Origin: an uncultured Oscillospiraceae bacterium
GTDB taxonomy: Bacteria > Bacillota > Clostridia > Oscillospirales > Oscillospiraceae
Direction: 5' to 3'
Assembly (NCBI GenBank): GCA_947627085.1
Contig: CANQUO010000049.1
Span: forward strand, 1 to 12,302
Length of the DNA stretch: 12,302 bases
A program made the position numbers and the translations under genes. The notes below the pieces were generated by a model. That model saw nothing but the letters and a program-made list of their open reading frames with translations. It ran no database searches and was not told the DNA's origin. Position 1 is the first letter of the stretch. Each line of letters starts with the position of its first letter. This document shows, piece after piece, positions 1-6,132 of the stretch.

Positions 1-630
1 GTGACCTGCCCCAAGGCCCACGGGGACATGAAGATAGAGGACGCCCTGGCAAACTCCTGCAACTGCGTTTTCGGGGCGTTGGCCGTGGAGCTGGGGGGAG
101 AGACGCTGGCCAAATACGCCGAAAAATACGGCCTTACGGAGAGAATGGAGATCGACAGCATCCTCTCGGCGGCGGGAAAATTCGAGGCAGCGGCCGAGGG
201 GTCGCTGAATCTGGCCTGGTCCGGGGTGGGGCAGTATAACGACCTTGTGACGCCCATCGCCATGGCGCGGCTCATGGGGACAATAGGAAATTCGGGAAAA
301 ATGGCGGAGCTTACGCAGATAAAAAAGGGGCCCGAGTGGGGGGCGGAGAGCGACCGGGTGATGATGTCCTCCACCGCCGGGAAAATCGGGAACATGCTGG
401 ACTACTGCGTGGCCAGGACCTACGGGGATGAGAATTTCCCGGGGCTTGAGCTCAGGGCCAAGTCGGGCACGGCCCAGGTCGGGGACGGGAAGTCCAACGC
501 CTGGTTTGCGGGGTACCTGGCGGACCCGGAGCACCCCTACGCCTTCGCCGTGTGCGTGGAGAAGGGCGGCGGCGGAGCCGCTGTAGCGGGGCCCGTGGCA
601 AACCGAGTCCTCCATGCGGCGGTAAAATGA
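1..630 (+). CDS. Penicillin-binding protein, transpeptidase domain, C-terminal part (5' partial)
   Basis: This is the C-terminal 209 residues of a serine DD-transpeptidase that cross-links peptidoglycan outside the membrane. Seen in sequence: the SxN motif as Ser-Cys-Asn at residues 19-21 (in ALANSCNCVF), and the KTG-type motif as Lys-Ser-Gly-Thr at 154-157 (in AKSGTAQVG). The catalytic SxxK serine must lie upstream of the window. The first codon is GTG, but no ribosome site can be seen and the frame is open to the edge, so I treat the gene as partial. The text resembles class B enzymes of the PbpA/SpoVD type in Clostridia, but which one cannot be decided from this part. The C-terminus (GPVANRVLHAAVK) ends where such proteins normally end. 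The TGA at 628-630 overlaps the left border of repeat element E1, so the last residue or two may have been altered by that element. Family confident, subclass not. Confidence 0.88.
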   Translation: MTCPKAHGDMKIEDALANSCNCVFGALAVELGGETLAKYAEKYGLTERMEIDSILSAAGKFEAAAEGSLNLAWSGVGQYNDLVTPIAMARLMGTIGNSGKMAELTQIKKGPEWGAESDRVMMSSTAGKIGNMLDYCVARTYGDENFPGLELRAKSGTAQVGDGKSNAWFAGYLADPEHPYAFAVCVEKGGGGAAVAGPVANRVLHAAVK

Positions 631-730
631 GCCTGTCGGAAAAAGCCATTGGCCTTTTCCGACAAAGGGTATTTTTTGCGACGCACATGTCGCCGCAAAA
701 AACATTTGAATTTGAGTTTTTGACAAACTG
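629..730. repeat. Dispersed hairpin-rich element, copy E1 (MITE-like)
   Basis: About 102 bp matching most of E2 at 8917-9120. The left end (AGCCTGTCGGAAAAA) and the reverse complement of the right end (CAGTTTGTCAAAAA) form imperfect terminal inverted repeats. Two internal hairpins are seen. In the first, 635-647 pairs with 651-663 (12 of 13 pairs, ATT loop). In the second, 672-683 pairs with 691-702 (11 of 12 pairs, 7-base loop). It has no coding capacity. It fills most of the gap between the penicillin-binding protein and plsY. A 5-base TGAGC occurs at both borders, but whether it is a target duplication is unclear. The minus strand reads LCRKRPMAFSDRL, a phrase often mis-annotated as a small protein. 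A nonautonomous element is inferred, since no transposase is in the window. Confidence 0.75.
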
Positions 731-776
731 AGCGGGAGCTTTTCGGCGGTCTCAGGCGGCTTTTGTGGAACCGGTA

Positions 777-805
777 TGGACAAAAACGGGGTTTTGGTGT
801 AACAT
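777..805 (+). promoter_or_regulatory. Probable sigma-A promoter of plsY
   Basis: TGGACA at 777-782, a 17-base spacer and TAACAT at 800-805 make a moderate match to the vegetative promoter. The start site would lie about 812, leaving a leader of some 28 bases before the plsY ribosome site. The -10 box lies within the inverted repeat at 797-810. Confidence 0.45.
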
Positions 806-810
806 TACAC
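797..810. promoter_or_regulatory. Inverted repeat GTGTAA-CA-TTACAC, possible operator for plsY
   Basis: Two perfect 6-base arms with a 2-base centre overlap the proposed -10 box. This placement and the short centre suit a dimeric repressor site better than an RNA hairpin. I cannot name the regulator, and the sequence does not match the FapR or FabT sites I know from Firmicute lipid genes. Confidence 0.4.
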
Positions 811-839
811 TTTACAGAAAGAGTTTGGGGGAATTTACC

Positions 840-1466
840 ATGGAAATTTTGAAGATCGTCCTGGCCGGTATCGCGGGTTATCTAATAGGGTCGCTGTCCT
901 CGGCGGTGATAGTCTCCTACGTCGTCAGCCGCAAGGACGTGAGAAATTACGGGAGCGGCAACGCCGGGGCCACCAATATGGCCCGGATATTCGGCATGGG
1001 CGTGGGAGTCGCCACACTGCTCTTGGACGGGCTGAAAACGGCCGGGGCGATGGCCCTGGGGAGGCTGATCGGCGGGGAGTACGGATTTTTGCTCTCGGGC
1101 TTTACCTGCCTTATCGGCCACTGCTTTCCGGTGTATTTTCACTTCAAGGGTGGAAAGGGCGTGTCCGTGGGCGCGGCCATCGGCCTTATGCTCAGCTGGA
1201 AGGTGTTCGTGCTTTTGGTGCTGGTGTTCTTCGTGACCTTCGCCCTCACCCGGCGGGTCTCGCCGGCATCCATGATGTGCGCCCTGACCTTCACGCCCAT
1301 TGAATTTATCGTGGGCATCCGGGGCACCTGGACCACGGTGCTGGGAATCGCGGCGGGGCTTACGGTGCTCATAATGCACCGGGAGAATTTTATGAGGCTC
1401 CTTCGGGGGGAGGAGAAGAAATTTCGCCCCGGGAGGATAAGATTTAACAGGGACAAAAAGCGCTGA
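840..1466 (+). CDS. plsY: Acyl-phosphate:glycerol-3-phosphate acyltransferase PlsY
   Basis: PlsY moves an acyl group from acyl phosphate to position 1 of glycerol-3-phosphate, giving lysophosphatidate, the first committed step of phospholipid synthesis, in the cytoplasmic membrane. Seen: the three family motifs in order, GSGNAGATN at residues 38-46, the FPVYFHFKGGKGVSV stretch at 96-110, and HRENFMR at 180-186, set among hydrophobic membrane segments. The 208-residue length is normal for the family. I choose ATG 840 because GGGGGAA sits about 8 bases upstream and the protein then starts directly with its first membrane helix. An upstream in-frame ATG at 765 would add 25 residues unlike the family and would start before the proposed promoter. 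The basic tail (about 189-208) is typical. It is preceded by repeat element E1 and followed by its own-promoter neighbour uppP, both envelope functions. Confidence 0.96.
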   Translation: MEILKIVLAGIAGYLIGSLSSAVIVSYVVSRKDVRNYGSGNAGATNMARIFGMGVGVATLLLDGLKTAGAMALGRLIGGEYGFLLSGFTCLIGHCFPVYFHFKGGKGVSVGAAIGLMLSWKVFVLLVLVFFVTFALTRRVSPASMMCALTFTPIEFIVGIRGTWTTVLGIAAGLTVLIMHRENFMRLLRGEEKKFRPGRIRFNRDKKR

Positions 1467-1510
1467 GGGCCCCCAAATGGCTCCCAAATTCGATAAATTC
1501 CGAAAAAAGT

Positions 1511-1540
1511 GTGGATTTTTTCAAAAAATTATGTTATAGT
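1511..1540 (+). promoter_or_regulatory. Promoter of uppP with extended -10
   Basis: TGTTATAGT at 1532-1540 is an extended -10 box (TG, one base, TATAGT). A weak -35-like GTGGAT at 1511-1516 lies 18 bases upstream. The surrounding 1500-1570 is clearly AT-rich against the GC-rich genes. Predicted start about 1547, leader about 45 bases. No convincing terminator separates plsY from uppP, so readthrough is also possible. Confidence 0.55.
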
Positions 1541-1591
1541 AAATCCGTATACCCATATATTTTGGATAAATAAACATGGGAGGTCAGGGAT

Positions 1592-2431
1592 TTGAGCATA
1601 CTTATGGCCGCTTTTTTGGGGCTTGTGCAGGGACTCACGGAATTTCTCCCGGTATCAAGCTCCGGACATCTGTCCATCTTTCAAAATCTTTTCAAGCTGG
1701 ACTACGCCGAGAGCGAACACCTCCTTTTTGACGTGATGCTCCATCTGGGCACGCTGGCGGCGGTATTCGTCTTTTACTGGAGGGACATAAGGTCCATGGT
1801 CAAGGACACTATCGGCTTTATCGCCGGAAACACCAGCGACGCCGGCGAGCAGGGCAGGTTCAAGCCCTCGGTGAGGCTTGTTTTCCTCATCATCGTGGCC
1901 ACCCTTCCGCTGGTGGTGGTATTGCCCTTCACCGACGCCATAGAGAGCCTGGCGGGGAATACGCCCTTTATCTCCTTCGCCCTTATCGTTACGGGCCTTT
2001 TGGTGTACATATCCGGCAAATTGGCCGAGGGGCGCAAAAATGAGAAAACCTCCACGATAGTGGACGCGGTCATCGTGGGCGCGGCCCAGGCCGTGGCGAC
2101 GATTCCGGGGCTTTCACGGTCCGGGACCACCATCACCGTGGGGCTTTCCCGGGGATTTAAGCGGGAGTTCGCGGTGCGCTTTTCCTTCCTCATGTCCATT
2201 CCGGCCATATTGGGCTCGGCGCTGGTGACCTTCATAAAAGCCATCAGGAGCGGGATAGTGTGGGCCAACGTGCCGGCGTACCTTGTGGGCACGGTCATCG
2301 CCGCCGTGGTGGGCTACTTCTGCCTGGTGCTTTTGAAAAAGCTGGTGCTCTCGGGGGACGCGTTCTCCAAATTCGCCTACTACTGCTGGGGCGCGGGCAT
2401 ACTCTCGCTGATAATTTCACTTTTTGAGTGA
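1592..2431 (+). CDS. uppP: Undecaprenyl-diphosphatase UppP (BacA family)
   Basis: This integral membrane enzyme removes one phosphate from undecaprenyl diphosphate so the lipid carrier can be reused in peptidoglycan and other polymer synthesis. Enzymes of this family also confer some bacitracin tolerance. Seen: the N-terminal signature GLTEFLPVSSSGHL at residues 14-27, containing the family's conserved Glu17, serine cluster and His26, and the second signature PGLSRSGTT at 172-180 with the conserved Arg176. Multiple hydrophobic helices fill the rest. The 279-residue length is usual. The start is TTG at 1592: GGGAGGT at 1578-1584 lies 7 bases upstream, while the ATG at 1604 would be too far from it. 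A TTG start may hold expression down. It lies between plsY and ftsK, in an envelope-growth neighbourhood. Confidence 0.96.
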   Translation: MSILMAAFLGLVQGLTEFLPVSSSGHLSIFQNLFKLDYAESEHLLFDVMLHLGTLAAVFVFYWRDIRSMVKDTIGFIAGNTSDAGEQGRFKPSVRLVFLIIVATLPLVVVLPFTDAIESLAGNTPFISFALIVTGLLVYISGKLAEGRKNEKTSTIVDAVIVGAAQAVATIPGLSRSGTTITVGLSRGFKREFAVRFSFLMSIPAILGSALVTFIKAIRSGIVWANVPAYLVGTVIAAVVGYFCLVLLKKLVLSGDAFSKFAYYCWGAGILSLIISLFE

Positions 2432-2508
2432 TTTAAATTCGATTTTTTAAGCAAAATCCAGTATCTTAAACGATTTTTATACGATTTTCATGTATCCGAG
2501 GTTTATTG

Positions 2509-5343
2509 ATGGCTGAACAGAAGAAAAAAACCGCCGCCGGGGGGACCTCCGGCGGCAAAGCGTCAAACAGCAAAAATAAGGGCGGGAGCTCGACCGCAAA
2601 AAAGAGCTCTACCTCCCAAAAGAGCTCTTCCTCCAACGCGGCCCGGGCCGCGGCGGCCACGAAGCGCATGGAGGAGCGCCGGAGGCGCAGGCGCAGGTCC
2701 ATGTGGGCCCTGGGCCTGGGGGCCTTGGGGCTCTTTACCCTTTTGGGGTACTTCACCACCGACGGGGTGGTGATAAAGCTCCTGCGGGGACTGCTCACCG
2801 GACTTTTCGGCGGGGGCTTCTATGTCCTGCCGCCGATGCTCCTTGTAGCCGCCGGGATACTGGCCCTGTCGCGGGAGGAGCACATCGGCGGGCGGGTGGT
2901 GTCCGCCGTGTCAGTGCCGGTGATAGTGTCGGCATTTTGCCAGATATTCTCAAGGACCGGCTATGATTTAGGCGGGGATATGTTCAAGGGCCTGTGGGCC
3001 GACGGGAAGAACGTGTCCGGCGGCGGGGCCCTGGGCGGGACGCTGGCCGTACTGCTCAAGGCGCTTTTCGGCACGGCCGGGGCGGCCATAGTGCTGGTGT
3101 GCCTGGGGGCGCTGGCGGCCATGAGCCTGTCGGGGCTGACGCTACGGAGCATCATCGACCTTGTCAGGGAAAACAAGAAGGACCGGGAGCAGCGGGAGTT
3201 TGAGCGGTACATGAACGAGCCGGAGCCGGAGCAGACAAAGCCCGCCCCCGCGCCCGAGCCGGCCCGCCGCCCGGCGCGGCGGAGCGCCATAGACATACCC
3301 ATGGACGATACGGAGGAGAGTACGCCTGTAAAGGAGAGCCGTCCCCCGGAGAAAAAGAGCGGATTTTTCAATAAAAAGCCCTCCGCTCCGGCGCCGGACA
3401 GCGTCTACGGGGCGAAGGAGGAGGGGACGGCGGAAAAGCCGGCCGGCGAGGAACCCCTCAGCGTCCGTCAGGCCCGCGAGAGGGGACTTGGGATAAGCGA
3501 CGCTCTGGAGCGCTCCCGGGAGCCGGCCCCCGCGCCGGTGCCGCTGAGCGTGGAGGTGGTGAGCCGGGAGACCCCGAAGGCCCCGGAGCCTGTCACCCCC
3601 GCCGCTCCGGCCCCGGTGAAGCCGACGCCGGCGGAGAAGGCGCCTGCCATGGAGAAAGCGGCTGTCGCGGAGAAGGAGCCGGCCCGGGAGCCGGAGCCCC
3701 AGGCCGGGAGGAACGATGTGGACAGGGAGGCCCAGGCCGTGGGGAGCCTCATCGAGGAGAGCGCCAAAAAGGACCTCAACGAGGCCATGCACGAGTATAA
3801 GTTCCCGCCGGTGTCGCTGCTCAGCGAGCCGGTGCACAAGGGAGGCAGGGACAGCGAGGACGAGCTCATGGCCACAAAGGAGCGGTTGGAGCTGTGCCTT
3901 CGGTCCTTCGGCGTCAACGTGACCATATCGAATATCGTCCACGGGCCAAGCATTACGCGCTATGAGATGGAGCTTGAGATCGGCGTAAAGCTCAATAAGC
4001 TCACGAACCTGGCCGACGACATAGCTCTTGCCTTGGGCGTGGCGGGCGTGCGCATCGCCGCCATACCCAACCGCATATCCACCGTGGGCATCGAGGTGCC
4101 CAACAAGAACGTGTCCACCGTGTATTTGCGGGAGATAATCACGGCTCCGGAATTTAAAAACGCCAAGTCAAAGCTCACCTTCGCCATTGGAAAGAACATC
4201 TCAGGCGACGTGATGGTGGGGAACATATCGAAGCTTCCGCATCTTTTAGTTGCCGGTACCACGGGCTCGGGCAAGTCAGTGTGCCTAAACTCCCTCATAC
4301 TGAGCCTCATGTACAAGGCCACGCCCGAGGAAGTCAAGTTCATAATGATCGACCCCAAGATGGTGGAGTTCAAAATATATAACGGAATACCGCACCTGCT
4401 CATACCGGTGGTGACCGAGGCCAAGAAGGCCGCCGGGGCCCTCCAGTGGGCGGTGGTGGAGATGATGAAGCGCTACCGGCTCTTCTCCGACGCCGGGGCC
4501 AGGGACATAGCGGGCTACAACGATCAGCTGGACGCCGAGACCCCGAAGATGCCCCAGATCGTGGTCATAATCGACGAGCTGGCGGACCTTATGATGATAG
4601 CCGCCAAGGAGGTGGAGGAATCCATCTGCCGGGTGGCCCAGATGGGCCGCGCCGCCGGGGTGCACCTGGTCATAGCCACACAGAGCCCCAGGGCGGACGT
4701 GATAACCGGCCTTATGAAGGCCAATATCCCCTCCCGCATAGCGCTGAAGGTGGCCTCCTCGCTGGAGTCCCGCATTATTCTGGACGCGGGCGGGGCGGCG
4801 GACAAGCTGGTGGGCAACGGCGATATGCTCTACGCGCCCATCGGGGCCAGCAAGCCCACGCGTATCCAGGGCACCTGGGTCAGCGATGAGGAGCGGGAGC
4901 AGGTGGTGGAGTATGTCAAGACTCTTGGCGAGGCCAGCTACTCCGAGGACGTCATTTACGAGATAGAGAAGGCCGTTCAGGACAAGGAGAGCGGCGGCAA
5001 GGCACAGCAGGCCGCCGGAGAGGACAAATTCAAGGACTACGACGAGCTTTTGCCCCAGGCGGCGGACATTATTTTCGAGACAAATCAGGCCAGCGTCAGC
5101 ATGCTCCAGCGCAGGCTGAAGTTGGGCTACGCCAGGGCCGCGAGGATAGTGGACCAGCTGGAGGAGGTTGGCGTCCTGGGGCCCTTCGAGGGGTCGAAGC
5201 CCAGGCAGATAATAATCACCAGGGCCCAGTGGCAGGAGATGCAGTTTGTAAACGGCACCGCCCCCACCGAGAGCGCGCCCGCGCCGGAGGGCGCGGAGCA
5301 GACCATGTTCAGCGCCGACGACCTTTTTGACGACGGGGAGTGA
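2509..5343 (+). CDS. ftsK: DNA translocase of the FtsK/SpoIIIE family
   Basis: This hexameric ATPase pumps double-stranded DNA at the division or sporulation septum. It has 944 residues. Seen: a Lys/Ser/Ala-rich cytoplasmic start (1-50) with a run of Arg at about 57-63; four hydrophobic segments (about 65-84, 97-122, 130-147, 172-208); a Pro/Glu/Ala-rich linker (about 215-430); and the motor with Walker A GTTGSGKS at 583-590 and Walker B VVIIDELAD at 685-693. The C-terminal winged-helix gamma domain at about 845-903 (DELLPQAADI through PRQIII) reads polar DNA motifs in this family. ATG 2509 is chosen because GAGG at 2498-2501 is 7 bases away; the adjacent TTG 2506 is possible. There is no clear promoter in the 77-base gap after uppP, so it may depend on uppP transcription. 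FtsK and SpoIIIE are not separable by sequence here. Confidence 0.96.
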   Translation: MAEQKKKTAAGGTSGGKASNSKNKGGSSTAKKSSTSQKSSSSNAARAAAATKRMEERRRRRRRSMWALGLGALGLFTLLGYFTTDGVVIKLLRGLLTGLFGGGFYVLPPMLLVAAGILALSREEHIGGRVVSAVSVPVIVSAFCQIFSRTGYDLGGDMFKGLWADGKNVSGGGALGGTLAVLLKALFGTAGAAIVLVCLGALAAMSLSGLTLRSIIDLVRENKKDREQREFERYMNEPEPEQTKPAPAPEPARRPARRSAIDIPMDDTEESTPVKESRPPEKKSGFFNKKPSAPAPDSVYGAKEEGTAEKPAGEEPLSVRQARERGLGISDALERSREPAPAPVPLSVEVVSRETPKAPEPVTPAAPAPVKPTPAEKAPAMEKAAVAEKEPAREPEPQAGRNDVDREAQAVGSLIEESAKKDLNEAMHEYKFPPVSLLSEPVHKGGRDSEDELMATKERLELCLRSFGVNVTISNIVHGPSITRYEMELEIGVKLNKLTNLADDIALALGVAGVRIAAIPNRISTVGIEVPNKNVSTVYLREIITAPEFKNAKSKLTFAIGKNISGDVMVGNISKLPHLLVAGTTGSGKSVCLNSLILSLMYKATPEEVKFIMIDPKMVEFKIYNGIPHLLIPVVTEAKKAAGALQWAVVEMMKRYRLFSDAGARDIAGYNDQLDAETPKMPQIVVIIDELADLMMIAAKEVEESICRVAQMGRAAGVHLVIATQSPRADVITGLMKANIPSRIALKVASSLESRIILDAGGAADKLVGNGDMLYAPIGASKPTRIQGTWVSDEEREQVVEYVKTLGEASYSEDVIYEIEKAVQDKESGGKAQQAAGEDKFKDYDELLPQAADIIFETNQASVSMLQRRLKLGYARAARIVDQLEEVGVLGPFEGSKPRQIIITRAQWQEMQFVNGTAPTESAPAPEGAEQTMFSADDLFDDGE

Positions 5344-5348
5344 GAGGT

Positions 5349-5873
5349 ATGAAAAGACCCGATAAGAACGCAAGAAGAATCGGCCTTGGGCGGAAGCTGG
5401 CCTTTTACGGCTTCGCCGCCCAGGCGGCGTCGGCGCTGCTGCTGATAGTCGCGAGCCTTGTGGGCGGGGGCTTCGGGAACGTCGTGGGACAGCTTCTGGG
5501 GATAGTCACCGTGGTGGGTTTTATAGCGGCCATGGGCGGATTTTTCCTCATGTACTATATAAGGCGAAAGCAACAGCATTTTTATATCTGTATCCTTATG
5601 CTGGCCGAGCTCCTGATCAACATGCTCGTGGCAAATTCCTCCATCGCCCAGGTGCTTATCGGGGCGGCCTACATGGCGATGATGACCTGGTCGGCGGCGG
5701 CGGATAAAAACGGGCGGCTCGCGCTTATCACGGCCATTGGGGCGGCGCTCTATGTGGCCACGCCGCTGGTTATCGGGATGTTGAGGATGCCCACGGCGGT
5801 GGCGGTGGTGTTCTCGGGCCTCGCCTCGGCCTACTGCTTCGGCGCGGCGGCGGTTTATTCGAGGAACGGATAA
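5349..5873 (+). CDS. Small multi-pass membrane protein, function unknown
   Basis: I do not recognise this 174-residue protein. Seen: a basic N-terminus (KRPDKNARRIGLGRK), then about six hydrophobic stretches (roughly 17-38, 45-71, 78-95, 99-117, 123-145 and 148-170). A basic loop RRKQQH at 72-77 and a DKNGR loop at 119-123 point to the cytoplasmic side under the positive-inside rule. No enzyme motif is visible. The start ATG lies 5 bases after the ftsK stop, and its best ribosome site, GGGGAG at 5335-5340, is inside the end of ftsK with 8-base spacing. A GTG at 5340 overlapping the ftsK stop is an alternative start. Translational coupling to ftsK is therefore likely, and a role at the septal membrane can be suggested but not shown. 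A strong terminator follows. Confidence 0.82.
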   Translation: MKRPDKNARRIGLGRKLAFYGFAAQAASALLLIVASLVGGGFGNVVGQLLGIVTVVGFIAAMGGFFLMYYIRRKQQHFYICILMLAELLINMLVANSSIAQVLIGAAYMAMMTWSAAADKNGRLALITAIGAALYVATPLVIGMLRMPTAVAVVFSGLASAYCFGAAAVYSRNG

Positions 5874-5877
5874 GAAC

Positions 5878-5893
5878 GTTTCGGTGCCGAAAC
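5878..5893. other. Perfect 7-base-arm inverted repeat after the membrane-protein gene
   Basis: GTTTCGG-TG-CCGAAAC starts 4 bases after the stop codon. The two-base centre is too tight for a full RNA hairpin without opening a pair, and no U-tract follows. It may be a protein site or a minor 3'-end stabilising structure. Confidence 0.3.
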
Positions 5894-5928
5894 TGCCATT
5901 TTACAGTGAAAAAATTGATAATATTTGA

Positions 5929-5966
5929 AAAATCTCCCCTTTTAAGGTAAAGGGGAGATTTTGTTT
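5929..5966 (+). terminator. Intrinsic terminator closing the ftsK transcription unit
   Basis: A 14-bp perfect stem pairs 5929-5942 with 5949-5962 (core CTCCCC/GGGGAG) around a 6-base loop. The A-run on the left and TTTTGTTT on the right fit an intrinsic terminator and could work in both directions. It insulates the surface-protein gene downstream. Confidence 0.88.
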
Positions 5967-6020
5967 GAAAATTCAGGGAAAACTGGCAGAAAATGCAATA
6001 AATATTAAGGAAATATTATA

Positions 6021-6049
6021 TTGACAAATCTTTAACGATAGAGTAATAT
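6021..6049 (+). promoter_or_regulatory. Strong sigma-A promoter of the SLH surface-protein gene
   Basis: A perfect TTGACA at 6021-6026, a 17-base spacer and TAATAT at 6044-6049 make the best promoter in the window. It sits in an AT-rich stretch (5990-6055). Transcription should begin near 6056, leaving a leader of about 77 bases. High expression fits an abundant surface protein. Confidence 0.85.
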
Positions 6050-6053
6050 ATTG

Positions 6054-6110
6054 TTAGACAGTTTCACCGTGGCGCAGTGTGTCCGCTAACGGGAAGGCGG
6101 GCCCGCCACG
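6054..6110 (+). other. Structured 5' leader of the surface-protein mRNA
   Basis: CGTGGCG at 6068-6074 pairs exactly with CGCCACG at 6104-6110. The enclosed segment can also fold locally through the palindrome GGCGGGCCCGCC at 6096-6107, and GTTAG near 6053 can pair with CTAAC at 6086-6090. These pairings compete. The ribosome site GGGAGGA at 6120-6126 stays outside the main stem. A stabilising 5' stem is the plain reading; I recognise no known riboswitch class. Confidence 0.4.
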
Positions 6111-6132
6111 TAGAGACGAGGGAGGAATAATC

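Noticed and set aside
635..702. Hairpins of E1 as the terminator of the penicillin-binding protein gene
   Set aside because: Neither stem is followed directly by a U-tract on the + strand. They may slow transcription, but I cannot call them intrinsic terminators.
720..748. TTGACA at 720-725 as a promoter for plsY
   Set aside because: The bases at the -10 position (743-748) are TCGGCG-like, with no match. The TTGACA belongs to the right end of E1.
765..839. Upstream ATG start for PlsY
   Set aside because: The added 25 residues do not resemble the family, and this start lacks a ribosome site, whereas ATG 840 has a good one.
2432..2508. Promoter for ftsK in the AT-rich gap after uppP
   Set aside because: AT-rich boxes such as TATACG are present, but no -35 and -10 pair lies at 16-18 bases apart.
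4285..5373. Open frame of 362 codons on the minus strand opposite ftsK
   Set aside because: It lies opposite the conserved motor and gamma domain, and its translation shows no domain or ribosome site. It is a shadow of the GC-rich gene.
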